Shown here in pieces: positions 35,238 through 45,050 of a stretch of 64,000 bases of DNA (within the stretch, counting starts at the first letter, position 1; the number at the start of each line of letters is the position of its first letter). The stretch is taken from assembly GCA_947494565.1 (NCBI GenBank), contig CANLVG010000003.1:248001-312000 (forward strand), in the 5' to 3' direction. The notes beneath the pieces were generated by a model. That model ran no database searches, was not told the DNA's origin, and saw only the letters and a program-made list of their open reading frames with translations. This stretch comes from an uncultured Flavobacteriaceae bacterium. Lineage in GTDB: Bacteria; Bacteroidota; Bacteroidia; Flavobacteriales; Flavobacteriaceae. The position numbers and the translations under genes are program-made.

Positions 35238-36566
35238 TCATCGAAATACCGCATTTGGAAAGACCACCGGACTTTCAAAGCCATCTTTGCCCACGGCGGA
35301 AACTCCAAAAAAGAAGTTGTCAATAACGATTCCTTCCAATGTATATGCCGTTACATCACCAACGGAACGGCTATGGTCCCAGGTAGGCGAGGTAGTATCG
35401 CGCCAATAAATCTTATATCCGACGGCCCCTTCGACCTTACTCCATCGGAATTTTGCTGATGGTTCCACAATACCTCCGATTTCCACTTTTTCAGGAGCTG
35501 GAGGTGCCCAGGCCAAAGAGGCTAGGTTTATGGCGTTGACCGCGGTCAATTTTTTGGCATAGTCAAAATTCACGTGTTCCAGTACGTCCCCATAATCGAT
35601 ACCATTTTCGGTACGAATGTCTTGATGCTGTTGGGTGTAGTTTTCATGGGCCTCCATAATTCGAATACCGGCATATCCAGCATCGTTGAACGGACGGTGG
35701 TGCCCCCCTCTTCCAAATCGGTCAAGGCGATAGATCATCATAGGGTTCATTTCGGGCATATAGGTTTTTGTTGTCTTGTGTACATAACGCGCCAATTGTC
35801 TTGAAACACCGTCAACCTCTCCACCATAAAAACGTCTGGCCCTGCGCTGCTCTTCGCTTTCCGTTGCCGGTACGGGTTCGGAAAAAATTCTAAAATCACG
35901 ATTACTGATCACTCCGTCAACTCCTTTGATATTGCCGATCATATCATTATTGAAAATACCGATGATATCCCAACCATTCGTTTTCATTTGCTTTACGAGA
36001 CCTTGTCCCCCAAAAAGACCTTGTTCTTCGCCTGAAAGACCTAAATAAATGACACTGCTTTCAAATTTATACTTTGAGAGTACCCTGGCCGCTTCAATAG
36101 TGCCCGCCATTCCACTGGCATTATCATTGGCCCCTGGGGAATCATCCGTAAAGTTGGTTGGATCACTGACGCGCGAGTCGATATCACCGCTCATGATGAT
36201 ATATCGGTTCGGATATTTAGTGCCTTTTTGAATGGCGACAACATTGACCACATAAACATCTTTGACGATGCGTTGGTTCGTACCCTTTTTTACCAAATCA
36301 CGTTGGAAGGATACATCTAGACAAGAACCACAAGCCTCTGATATTTTATCGAACTCACTTTTTATCCAACGCCGGGCCGCCCCGATCCCCCGAGTTGTTG
36401 AAACCGTATCACTTAAGGTATGTCGCGTTCCGAAATTGGCGAGGGTGGTGATGTCCTTTTCAATGCGTTCGGTGGAAACGGCATCGATGATGTCGTAGAT
36501 GCGTGAATCGGATTGAGAGAAACCGAAAGCGGAAATCAGTAAAAGGACGAGTAATGATTTTTTCAT
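35238..36566 (-). CDS. M28-family exported peptidase with C-terminal fibronectin-like domain
   Basis: The 442-residue protein has a signal peptide (to about FGFSQ) and the M28 pattern: SPGANDNASG with the bridging Asp, LGLSGEEQGLFGG (catalytic Glu pair), FNNDMIGN and a late EAHENYTQQHQD region with the final His. The usual first metal ligand, His in a GHxD stretch, is Asp here (SGDIDSR, about 126-132). Asp can also bind zinc, so activity may be kept. The last ~90 residues form an Ig or fibronectin-type domain (APEKVEIGGIVEP...). It is leftward like its M1 neighbour, 76 bases away. Confidence 0.9.
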   Translation of the reverse strand: MKKSLLVLLLISAFGFSQSDSRIYDIIDAVSTERIEKDITTLANFGTRHTLSDTVSTTRGIGAARRWIKSEFDKISEACGSCLDVSFQRDLVKKGTNQRIVKDVYVVNVVAIQKGTKYPNRYIIMSGDIDSRVSDPTNFTDDSPGANDNASGMAGTIEAARVLSKYKFESSVIYLGLSGEEQGLFGGQGLVKQMKTNGWDIIGIFNNDMIGNIKGVDGVISNRDFRIFSEPVPATESEEQRRARRFYGGEVDGVSRQLARYVHKTTKTYMPEMNPMMIYRLDRFGRGGHHRPFNDAGYAGIRIMEAHENYTQQHQDIRTENGIDYGDVLEHVNFDYAKKLTAVNAINLASLAWAPPAPEKVEIGGIVEPSAKFRWSKVEGAVGYKIYWRDTTSPTWDHSRSVGDVTAYTLEGIVIDNFFFGVSAVGKDGFESPVVFPNAVFR

Positions 36567-36648
36567 AGTAGTAATTTTGTATTAGGGCAGTTGTGATGCC
36601 TAGAAGTGAATTTTCAAAAGTGTTTATTTAAGGTACAATGTATTAATT

Positions 36649-37812
36649 TTAAGTGGATTTCTGAGCCAATTGCCATAGGCCGATTATGGGACCTAACGCA
36701 AGAATCAAAAAGAGGTATTGAGGATTTTGTCTTTCCGCTAGGTATACGAGCAATTGTATGCTTAAAATACTGATGGCAAAACCGATACAGTTGACCAGGG
36801 TCAGTCCTGTACCTTTCAGTTCGTGGGGCAATGCACCAGCGACCAGATTGGAAAATTGAGGGGAATCGGCAGTCACAGCCATACCCCAAAAACACCATCC
36901 GGCTAAAAAAAAGAAGGTGGGGGCTTGAAACAATACTGGCGAGAGCAAACAAAAAGCCCCGGATACAAAGAGGGCGGCGGAGGCTACCTTCTTGCTACCG
37001 GTAAATTGTGAAACTAGACCACCGATCATACAAGAGACTCCTCCCAAAGCGATGATAATCCCTGTCCAAAAGGGAATGGATAGCGTTTGCCCATTCATGT
37101 AATTGAACGTTTGAATGGCCAAGGGCGTAAAAGCCCAAAAGGCGTATAATTCCCACATGTGTCCAAAATAACCGAATGCGGCCTTACGAAACCCAGAGAT
37201 CTTGAATAACTTGACACCCGAGCTCAGTTGCAATTCGGTACTGGGTTTCCGAAATGGGCCGTTGGGGACAAGAAACCATATCGACAATCCACCGAGGGCA
37301 GCCAGTAACGAAGTTGTCTTGATGACCAAGTCAGGGTTTGAACCCCAATCCGTACCACTCAATAGATAGGGAAAAGCACTACCCAGTACCAATGCGCCTA
37401 CCAAATAACCCAAAGCGCGGCCCAACCCTTTTTCGTAATAGTCCGCTGCGATTTTCATTCCGACGGGATAAATACCGGCCAAGAAAAACCCAGTGGCAAA
37501 TCGGGCCAAAAGCAAGTTCCATGTGGTGATTTCTTCTGAAAGGAGCATCAGGTTGGCCAGGGCGCCTAAAATGGCACAGATCAAGAAAACACGTGAAGGG
37601 GAATAACGATCGGCGACCATCAACAAGGCGAAAAGCAAGGTGCCTGTTATAAAGCCCAACTGCACGGAGGATAGTACATAACCTATGATTTCTGTACCCA
37701 AGCCGGTTTTGAGGGTGAGTTCTTCGATAATGGAATTCCCAGCAAACCATAAGGAAGTGCTAGCGAATTGAGCGCCGATGATGACAGGTAAAATATGCCA
37801 TGGTCTATTCAA
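36649..37812 (-). CDS. MFS transporter starting at TTG, two codons after the stop of the upstream gene
   Basis: The 387-residue protein has about twelve hydrophobic segments and an MFS-type loop after helix 2 (ADRYSPSRVF, D-R-x-S/G-x-R pattern). The start is a TTG at 37812; the next in-frame Met lies about 65 codons on, past the first helix, so the TTG is needed for a complete first helix. It is preceded in the same frame by the stop codon of the propeller/NTF2 gene (TAG at 37819), only two sense codons away. Substrate unknown; the family includes cyanate, sugar and drug carriers. Confidence 0.88.
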   Translation of the reverse strand: MNRPWHILPVIIGAQFASTSLWFAGNSIIEELTLKTGLGTEIIGYVLSSVQLGFITGTLLFALLMVADRYSPSRVFLICAILGALANLMLLSEEITTWNLLLARFATGFFLAGIYPVGMKIAADYYEKGLGRALGYLVGALVLGSAFPYLLSGTDWGSNPDLVIKTTSLLAALGGLSIWFLVPNGPFRKPSTELQLSSGVKLFKISGFRKAAFGYFGHMWELYAFWAFTPLAIQTFNYMNGQTLSIPFWTGIIIALGGVSCMIGGLVSQFTGSKKVASAALFVSGAFCLLSPVLFQAPTFFFLAGWCFWGMAVTADSPQFSNLVAGALPHELKGTGLTLVNCIGFAISILSIQLLVYLAERQNPQYLFLILALGPIIGLWQLAQKST

Positions 37813-37818
37813 AATGTA

Positions 37819-39342
37819 CTAGCGTAAGAAAGTGACTTTGGCGATTTTTCCATCCGACACCTCGTAAATGGCTACGGCACTGAAATTATTGCCATTGGCA
37901 GTGATATATTCCTCATCGATGACTATATTTTTAATGACCATACGGTTTTTGATTTCACAGTTCAGATCTGGAGTGGATTCAAAATAGCCGCCATAGCCTT
38001 TTCGCATCTCCTCTTTGCCCTTAGATCTTCTTTGTGAGGGAAAATTAAAGAGTTCGATGTCATCGGTGTAGGTTTCAAGAAAACCTTCAATATCCCTGTT
38101 GTTATACGCATCGAGCTGTTCTTGTACTATGGTTTCCGGATTGGGTGACTCTTGGTCAAAAATAAAGGTCATACTATCAATAGTGCCATTACTCACTTCG
38201 TATAGGGCTATCTGCATTTGTACTATAGTACCATTGGTATTGGTTACTTTCTCATGATCGATGACCTTATTTCCGATGGTAATCCGTTTCACCACCTCCA
38301 CATCATACTGCTTATTATCAGGAGAAAGCCCATTGTAGTTCGATCGCATTCGTTCGTGTCCTACATAAAGGGTGTCGTTCGGAAATTTGGCAACCAGAAC
38401 ATTTTCCGAATAGCAATTAACGAAAGCATCGAGGTCTCCGGCATTGTATGAATCTACTTGTTTTTGTACGATCTTACCCGGGTGTTCTTCGGCGACCAAA
38501 GCCAAATAGTTTCCGTCCGGACTGACGGCCATTCGTGAAATAGTACCGAGTTCCCCTAAATCGGAGAGGCTAATAGTTGCTGGGCTTCCTTCTGATTCTG
38601 GTAAAAAAGTATAGATCAGATCACCAAATGGAACAAGTATTTGGCCATCGGGCAACCACGCGATATCTTCGACCCCCTGAGGTAAATTGGTCAATAGGGC
38701 TGTTGCCCCCGTGGTAGGGTGTATTGATTTAACCTGCCAAGGGGTTTCATCTTTGGCGATATAGCTCACCAAATCTGTATTTGGGATTTTATGCAAGGCT
38801 CGACCAACATTTTTTTGAACCGTATGGCTAGTGTTGTCTTTTAGGTTGCTGACCACTAGATCCATTCTATTTTCCGTCAGAATAGTGTGTACCAGTACGG
38901 TGTCGGAATACCAGACATGATACCCCACTTTTGCGTCTTTGAGAATCGGTTGTGATGTTCCGCTTTTCATTTCATACCGATACAGACGCTGTAGGCCAGT
39001 GGTATCCAAACGAATTGCGGAAATAGCATCAGCGCCTGGTATTTTTAAGGGGGAATATTCACCTCCTCCAGGGGTATCGTTCACCCATGAAGTTCCACCT
39101 GATTCGATACTATACTGGGCAATGTCGGTTTGGTCATGGCGTGTACGGGCGAATAGAATTTCAGAATTGCCATTGAATGAAGGTTGGTTATCGTACCCTG
39201 GATTCTTTGAGATATTCCTTAGGTTCGTCAGTGTTGTTTTCCCATTGCTAGTTGACAAATCGCCGAGGTATACCTCTGTATTCGACTGTGCATAAGTAAA
39301 AAATGTAACCAATAGGAAAATTGGACAAAGTAATTTTTTCAT
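37819..39342 (-). CDS. Exported beta-propeller protein fused to two NTF2/SnoaL-like domains
   Basis: The start chosen is the ATG at 39342 because it gives a clear signal peptide MKKLLCPIFLLVTFFTYAQ; an upstream ATG at 39378 would overlap the trehalose gene. The 507-residue product has a TolB/WD-like propeller in its first part (about 20-295) with segments such as RMAVSPDGNYLALVAEE. Two homologous SnoaL-like domains follow. They start IVQKQVDSYNAGDLDAFV and IVQEQLDAYNNRDIEGFL, each ending YEVSDG/NGKI-like. SnoaL domains usually bind small substrates or serve in stress responses. It lies 22 bases after otsAB and is coupled to the MFS gene. Confidence 0.8.
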   Translation of the reverse strand: MKKLLCPIFLLVTFFTYAQSNTEVYLGDLSTSNGKTTLTNLRNISKNPGYDNQPSFNGNSEILFARTRHDQTDIAQYSIESGGTSWVNDTPGGGEYSPLKIPGADAISAIRLDTTGLQRLYRYEMKSGTSQPILKDAKVGYHVWYSDTVLVHTILTENRMDLVVSNLKDNTSHTVQKNVGRALHKIPNTDLVSYIAKDETPWQVKSIHPTTGATALLTNLPQGVEDIAWLPDGQILVPFGDLIYTFLPESEGSPATISLSDLGELGTISRMAVSPDGNYLALVAEEHPGKIVQKQVDSYNAGDLDAFVNCYSENVLVAKFPNDTLYVGHERMRSNYNGLSPDNKQYDVEVVKRITIGNKVIDHEKVTNTNGTIVQMQIALYEVSNGTIDSMTFIFDQESPNPETIVQEQLDAYNNRDIEGFLETYTDDIELFNFPSQRRSKGKEEMRKGYGGYFESTPDLNCEIKNRMVIKNIVIDEEYITANGNNFSAVAIYEVSDGKIAKVTFLR

Positions 39343-39364
39343 AAAGGACGGTTTTGGTTTCAAG

Positions 39365-41575
39365 TTAGGCTTTTGCAAACGATTTCAATAATTCACGTAC
39401 TTTGTCCGTATTCTCAACAAAATAGCGGGCCGCTGTTTTTTGCCTACCGACTTTTACGGTAACGGTGCTTTCCGGGAGTTCTTGAAACATGAATTCATCT
39501 GTCCAATCATCTCCAATGGCGAACACGAAATCATAATCGTTTTCCCCTAACATACGAAGGGAGGCCCTTCCTTTATTGACATTGCTACTCTTGACTTCCA
39601 TAACCTTGTTCCCGTTGAGTACACTGAGGTCATCGGTCCCAATGAGACTGGTAAGCACCGTGGAGAGTTCGGTGGCGCGCAGGCTTCCAAAATCAGGATC
39701 GGTATTGCGGTAATGCCAGGCTAGGGAATAGTTTTTTTCTTCGATAAAACTTCCTGGAGTACGATCCACAAAAGATTCTAAAACAGGCCTTATTTTATCC
39801 ATCCAGTCGTTCTTTACATTTTCCAGCAATTTGAATTGCTCGCCGTGGCGCGAAATCCAAACACCATGCTCTACGATCATATGATACCCTTTCGGCAGAA
39901 ACCATCTGGTGAAGGTATCCTTGTCTCGTCCACTAATAAGAAAAAGGTCTGTGTTCTCTTGTTGGTGAAGGATGTCGAGTAGTTCATAGAGTTCTGCATC
40001 GGGACCGGCTTTTTGTGGGTCATTGTGGAATCCGGCAAGAGTACCATCATAATCTAAGAACAGCAATCTTCTTTTTGCGGATGTATAGTCTTTCAAAATG
40101 CCTTGTAAACGAGCTTCGGTTATTAGGCGGGAAACATGGGCCGCCTCAAGATCTCTTTGTCCCAACAAAGAATTCATGAAACTGTGGGCCCACTTTTCGA
40201 CATTATAACGCTCCAACCGTTTCTGAAGTGAACTATTACGGGCTTTTTGCTCTTCAACGGGCATCGTAATAGCCTGGTGTAAGGTATCTGCGATCTGTTC
40301 GAAATTATTAGGATTGATTAACAAGGATTCATTCATTTCATTCGCCGATCCCGCCATTTCGCTTAAGATCAGCACACCGGTCTGGTCGATTCTAGTGGCG
40401 ACATATTCTTTGGCCACGAGGTTCATACCATCTCGCAAGGGGGTCAACCAAGCGATGTCACTCGAGGTATACAAATCAATGAGATTTTCAAAGGGCATGG
40501 AACGGTAAAAATACCAGATTGGGGTCCAACTCACGGTTGAGAACTCACCATTGATTCGCCCCACCAGTTCGTCGATTTCTCTTTTTAGCAACTGGTATTG
40601 TGGAACATTGGAGCGTGAAGGAACTGCAAGTATGATCAAACGTACCTTTTCTTTGTACTGCGGATATTTGTTCAGAAAATATTCAAAGGCATAGAGTCTT
40701 TTGGCGATTCCTTTAGAATAGTCAAGACGATCGATGGACAGGAAAAATTTGTTGTCGGGGTCCGATTTTTTATGGGTATTCAGACGTTGTTGTAATTCAG
40801 ACAGTTTTTCAGGGCTCCTTCTGGCGTGCTCTTCGGCGGCTTCCTTAAACTTTTTGTAATCGATACCCATCGGAAAAGAGTCGACCTTAATGACTCTATT
40901 GTCCACATAAATATCATTGAAACTCACCTCTAGACCCAAAATACGACGTACCGAGCTTAAAAAATGCCTTTCATAATCGTAAATATGAAAACCGATGAGA
41001 TCCGATCCTAAAAGCCCCTCAAGTACTTCTTTACGCCAAGGCATGGTTCGAAAAATCTCGAAGGAAGGGAAGGGAATATGCAGAAAGAACCCAATGGAAA
41101 CGGTCGGTCTCTTTTCGCGCACCATTTGTGGCACCAGCATGAGCTGGTAGTCGTGAATCCATATTGTATCATCATCGCCTGCCTTTTCCAATATGGCATC
41201 GGCAAATTTTTGATTGACCGATTTGTAGGTATTCCAACTATCCAGTTCAAATTCGGAATATTCCAAAAAGTAGTGGAACAAGGGCCAAATGGTTCGATTA
41301 CTGAATCCGAAATAAAACCCCTCTACCTCGCCTTTAGTCAGGGTAACTTTTGAAGAACCGTGTTCGGCCAATGCGTTATCGATATCGGACTCCAGCTCTT
41401 TTGGAATGTCCTCCTCAGTAAGACCACTCCAACCAATCCATAAACTATCACCTCCCGAATGTACAGATTTCATACCTGTAGCCAAGCCACCCACACTGGG
41501 TATAGCTGTAATGCTTCCATTGCTAATTTGTAATTGAACAGGTAATCTATTTGAGATTATGATAGTTTTGCCCAT
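39365..41575 (-). CDS. Bifunctional trehalose-6-phosphate synthase / trehalose-phosphatase
   Basis: The 736-residue protein joins an OtsA-type GT20 domain and an OtsB-type HAD phosphatase. The first half has IIISNRLPVQ, the substrate loop GGLATGMKSV, WIHDYQLMLVPQMVR, SIDRLDYSKGI and DGMNLVAKEYVA (acceptor and UDP-glucose binding). The second half has the HAD motif FLDYDGTLAGF at about residue 500, SGRDKDTF, and GDDWTDEFMF. Both activities look complete, so UDP-glucose and glucose-6-phosphate would be turned into free trehalose, an osmolyte suited to a marine lifestyle. The divergent GH15 gene starts 103 bases away. Confidence 0.94.
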   Translation of the reverse strand: MGKTIIISNRLPVQLQISNGSITAIPSVGGLATGMKSVHSGGDSLWIGWSGLTEEDIPKELESDIDNALAEHGSSKVTLTKGEVEGFYFGFSNRTIWPLFHYFLEYSEFELDSWNTYKSVNQKFADAILEKAGDDDTIWIHDYQLMLVPQMVREKRPTVSIGFFLHIPFPSFEIFRTMPWRKEVLEGLLGSDLIGFHIYDYERHFLSSVRRILGLEVSFNDIYVDNRVIKVDSFPMGIDYKKFKEAAEEHARRSPEKLSELQQRLNTHKKSDPDNKFFLSIDRLDYSKGIAKRLYAFEYFLNKYPQYKEKVRLIILAVPSRSNVPQYQLLKREIDELVGRINGEFSTVSWTPIWYFYRSMPFENLIDLYTSSDIAWLTPLRDGMNLVAKEYVATRIDQTGVLILSEMAGSANEMNESLLINPNNFEQIADTLHQAITMPVEEQKARNSSLQKRLERYNVEKWAHSFMNSLLGQRDLEAAHVSRLITEARLQGILKDYTSAKRRLLFLDYDGTLAGFHNDPQKAGPDAELYELLDILHQQENTDLFLISGRDKDTFTRWFLPKGYHMIVEHGVWISRHGEQFKLLENVKNDWMDKIRPVLESFVDRTPGSFIEEKNYSLAWHYRNTDPDFGSLRATELSTVLTSLIGTDDLSVLNGNKVMEVKSSNVNKGRASLRMLGENDYDFVFAIGDDWTDEFMFQELPESTVTVKVGRQKTAARYFVENTDKVRELLKSFAKA

Positions 41576-41678
41576 ATTTTAAGTCTTTTTAGCTGGTTTT
41601 AGTTTCATTGTCTTTAAATTTCGACAAATTGCATCGCAAAAACAATAATAAGAGGTACTCAATCAAGATTTTTACTGA

Positions 41679-43481
41679 ATGGATAATTTAGACTACGGAA
41701 TAATAGGAAATTGCAGAAGTGCTGCATTGATATCGAAAACGGGAAATCTAGATTGGTGCTGTTTGCCCGAGTTTGATTCTTCTTCCGTATTCGCCAGACT
41801 GCTCGATGAAGAAATAGGCGGAAGTTTTGATATTATCGTTGCGGAAGACTATAGGATAAAGCAGCGCTATAAGAAGCATACTGCCGTGTTGATTACCCAT
41901 TTTTCTAACGGGGAAGATGCCTTTGAAATACGTGACTTTATGCCTCGTTACCGAAAGGAGAATGGAGGTTATAATGCCCCACCGGAAGTAGTACGCTTCA
42001 TCAAACATCTTTCGGGAAAGCCCAAGTTCAAGGTGCATTACGATCCTAGACTTGAATATGCGAAGGGCAAGACCAGTACATATGTCAAGAAAAACTTTGT
42101 AGTCAGTTTGACAAAAGGTGAAAAATTCGACACCTTTTTTCTTTATACATCCTTCAATAAAAATGCTGTGGTCGAGGGTCGCGAAATCGAACTCACCGAT
42201 GATGGCTATTTTCTGTTGGGATACAATGAGAAGATATTCAAGCCGACAGTACGCAAGATCTATACTGAGCTAGAACGGACCAAGGTGTATTGGCTCAATT
42301 GGAGTAGTAAGACCCCAACCTATAAAAAATACAATGCGCAGATCAGTCGTAGCGCCATAACCTTGAAGTTGTTGAGCTATGATAAAACAGGAGCAGTTTT
42401 GGCAGCTGCCACCACCTCGTTGCCAGAGACCATTGGCGAAGTTCGCAATTGGGACTACCGCTTCTGCTGGATAAGGGACGCCTCTATGGTTATCAAGGTC
42501 ATCGGCCGTCTAGGGCACAAAAATGTGGCCCGAAGATACCTACAGTTCATTGTAGATCTCATTCCGGATAAGGATGAGAAACTACAGATTATGTATGGTA
42601 TTAACCGCGAAAAAAAATTGACTGAGAAAACGTTGGACCACCTTAGTGGGTATAAGGGTTCAAGCCCTGTCCGTATTGGAAATGCGGCTTACAAGCAAAA
42701 ACAGAATGACATATATGGCATTTTAATGGATGTTATTTATGAACAGCTTTCACAGTATGCCAACGATATTGAAAATGGCGAAGAACTTTGGGGGATCACC
42801 AAGGGAATTGTTTGGATCGTATCCAATCACTGGAAAGAGGCGGATAAGGGCATCTGGGAGTTTCGCGCCGAGGATCGTCATTTTACCTTTTCAAAAGTAC
42901 TATGTTGGGTTGCAGTCGATCGTGCCATTAAGGTGGCACGTATACTTCGGAAGACCCGAAAGTTGGAAAAATGGATGGAGCTTGAACAGGAAATCAAAAA
43001 AGATATACTGGATAATGCTTGGAACGATGAGGTAAACGCGTTTACCCAGTCGTATGGGTCCAAAGACTTGGATGCCTCAGTATTGCTAATGGAATCATAT
43101 GGCTTCATACATGCCAAAATGCCAAAATTCGTAGCGACCGTCAAGGCTATCGAAAAGGAATTGAGCAATGATGGGTTGCTCTATCGATATAAAAATGAAG
43201 ATGATTTCGGACTGCCATCATCATCCTTTACCATTTGTACCTTTTGGTTTATCAATAGCCTCTTTAAAATTGGGGAAGAAGAAAAGGCCATGAAGCATTT
43301 TGATAAGTTATTGAGTTATAGTAATCATTTAGGTCTCTTTAGCGAAGATATTGATTTTAAGACTAAAAGACTGCTCGGAAACTTTCCTCAAGCCTATTCC
43401 CATCTGGCCCTTATCGAATGTGCGATCAACTTCTCGAATAAAGAAGCGGAGGAGCAGGTCTTGGATGCGATCCGGGAGTGA
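41679..43481 (+). CDS. Glycoside hydrolase family 15 protein (glucoamylase/trehalase-like)
   Basis: The 600-residue cytoplasmic protein has the bacterial GH15 layout: an N-terminal beta-sandwich starting YGIIGNCRSAALIS...LDWCCLPEFDSSSVFARLLD, and an (alpha/alpha)6 barrel with NWDYRFCWIRDASMVI (about 252-267), GIWEFRAEDRHFTFSK with a likely general-acid Glu, and NFPQAYSHLALI near the end. No signal peptide. Such enzymes hydrolyse trehalose or short alpha-glucans. Its divergent position to the trehalose synthesis gene supports a trehalose-turnover role, though glucoamylase activity is not excluded. Confidence 0.92.
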   Translation: MDNLDYGIIGNCRSAALISKTGNLDWCCLPEFDSSSVFARLLDEEIGGSFDIIVAEDYRIKQRYKKHTAVLITHFSNGEDAFEIRDFMPRYRKENGGYNAPPEVVRFIKHLSGKPKFKVHYDPRLEYAKGKTSTYVKKNFVVSLTKGEKFDTFFLYTSFNKNAVVEGREIELTDDGYFLLGYNEKIFKPTVRKIYTELERTKVYWLNWSSKTPTYKKYNAQISRSAITLKLLSYDKTGAVLAAATTSLPETIGEVRNWDYRFCWIRDASMVIKVIGRLGHKNVARRYLQFIVDLIPDKDEKLQIMYGINREKKLTEKTLDHLSGYKGSSPVRIGNAAYKQKQNDIYGILMDVIYEQLSQYANDIENGEELWGITKGIVWIVSNHWKEADKGIWEFRAEDRHFTFSKVLCWVAVDRAIKVARILRKTRKLEKWMELEQEIKKDILDNAWNDEVNAFTQSYGSKDLDASVLLMESYGFIHAKMPKFVATVKAIEKELSNDGLLYRYKNEDDFGLPSSSFTICTFWFINSLFKIGEEEKAMKHFDKLLSYSNHLGLFSEDIDFKTKRLLGNFPQAYSHLALIECAINFSNKEAEEQVLDAIRE

Positions 43482-43511
43482 TCCCCATTCGTTCTCCTAA
43501 TAGTGTAGTTG

Positions 43512-44951
43512 CTAATTCTTTTCCTTCAGGAGGGTTTCGGACAGTAGGTTTACTTTTGCCAATAATCGTTTTAAGTGCTTTTGGGTCGTAAACGGATTCA
43601 TTATGGTTACCCTTAGATATTGAACCCCTCTTATTTTGGTCTGTACAATATAGAATTCCCCATCCTCCAATAGTTGCTGACGGATTTGTACGTTTATTTG
43701 GTTCAGCGTATCGGTTTCCAAATCAACATTATGATATCTGAAGCAAACGATATTGGTCTTTGGCGGTATCGCCAATTCCAAAGCGGTTTCTTTTTGTATC
43801 ATTTCCGCGAAGAGATGACCCAAATCGAATAGCGTAGTCACGAATTCATCGAAAATACCCTCCCCATACATTTTTAGTAAGACAAACCAGTGGAGGGCCA
43901 TCATGTTCTTGGTGCACTCAAAGGTGCGTTTTCCTGAGTTATACCAATCCGATTCTTGAGAATCTTCCAATAGGTAATCGGCCTTTTGGCTAAAGGTAAC
44001 ATTAGAAGTACGTGCATCTTTATAGACCAATGCCGTAGTGATGCCGGGCATCATCATCATTTTGTGTCCATCGATGACCACGGAATCCGATTTGGCAATA
44101 CCTATTAAGGTCCCACGGTACTTCGGTGAAAAAAGGGCAGCGCCTCCGTGCGCGGCATCCACATGATACCATAGCTTATACTTTTGGGCGAAAACCCCAA
44201 TAGCATCTAGGTCATCAAAGATTCCCGTTGCCGTTGAAGGAGCGCTTCCAACGATGGCGAATACTTCTATTCCGCTCTGCTGTGCCTTCTGATAACAATC
44301 TTCTAAGGCGCTTGTATCCATTGAGAAATCAGATTTGACTGGAATCTTGAGTAGACCTTGTTCTCCTAAGCCCATGATTTTCGCGGCACGCTCAATGCAA
44401 TAGTGTGCCTCTTCGCTCACCATGATTCCCAACGGTTTTTGGTGTCCTTCATTCCAGACATCAGCCGTTACTTGGGCTTTTCTTGCGGAAAGCAATGCGG
44501 TAAGATTCGCCAAGGTACCGCCCGAAGTCAAAAAGCCACTATGATTTTCGGTATACCCGATTTTTCTCCCTAGCCATTCAGTTATGATACGCTCCATGGG
44601 GTTGGTTACCATCCCCATTTCGTAAACTGCAGTGCCGTTGTTCAGGGCCGCACTTATGCTGGATGTCAATAGGGTCACAGGAGCTGCTGGACTTACTTGA
44701 TGCCCTAAATACCCAGGATGGTGTAAATGTGTGGAACGCTTTAGAACCTCGTCGAAAAAACACTCGGTATCGCCATTTTCTAAAAAATCCCTCCAAAAAA
44801 CAAGCGATTCTTCTGGATTTTTCCATTGAATGGGTTTCGTATCAAGTTCTTCGAATGCCTCACCTAAATAGGCAGCAAGTTTATTCAGCAGCCCATGACC
44901 GCTTTGCCTAAAATTTTCAATATCGTATGCTTCTCGTAAAAGTCTGCTCAT
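43512..44951 (-). CDS. PLP-dependent group II decarboxylase
   Basis: From the ATG at 44951 (a GTG one codon earlier is also possible) the protein has 479 residues with the group II decarboxylase pattern: HPGYLGHQVSPAAPVTLL near the N-terminal part, TSGGTLANLTALLSAR (PLP phosphate contact), HVDAAHGGAALFS with the conserved Asp, and DGHKMMMMPG with the PLP-binding Lys. The substrate may be an aromatic amino acid, 2,4-diaminobutyrate or glutamate-like compound; sequence alone does not decide. It stands alone, next to the beta-oxidation operon terminator. Confidence 0.92.
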   Translation of the reverse strand: MSRLLREAYDIENFRQSGHGLLNKLAAYLGEAFEELDTKPIQWKNPEESLVFWRDFLENGDTECFFDEVLKRSTHLHHPGYLGHQVSPAAPVTLLTSSISAALNNGTAVYEMGMVTNPMERIITEWLGRKIGYTENHSGFLTSGGTLANLTALLSARKAQVTADVWNEGHQKPLGIMVSEEAHYCIERAAKIMGLGEQGLLKIPVKSDFSMDTSALEDCYQKAQQSGIEVFAIVGSAPSTATGIFDDLDAIGVFAQKYKLWYHVDAAHGGAALFSPKYRGTLIGIAKSDSVVIDGHKMMMMPGITTALVYKDARTSNVTFSQKADYLLEDSQESDWYNSGKRTFECTKNMMALHWFVLLKMYGEGIFDEFVTTLFDLGHLFAEMIQKETALELAIPPKTNIVCFRYHNVDLETDTLNQINVQIRQQLLEDGEFYIVQTKIRGVQYLRVTIMNPFTTQKHLKRLLAKVNLLSETLLKEKN

Positions 44952-44993
44952 CACGGTTTAAAATTAGAGGCTTCCCGAGCATTTACCAAATAA

Positions 44994-45022
44994 AAAACCG
45001 CCCACCAACGGCGGACGGTTTT
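44994..45022 (-). terminator. Putative terminator of the beta-oxidation operon
   Basis: AAAACCG (44994-45000) pairs with CGGTTTT (45016-45022), with additional GC pairs inside interrupted by a small bulge. It lies 29 bases after the acyl-CoA dehydrogenase stop, reading leftward, and the stem ends in T-rich sequence on that strand. Confidence 0.55.
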
Positions 45023-45050
45023 CCTTCTGTCTCAGAGGTTTCCATCTGAA

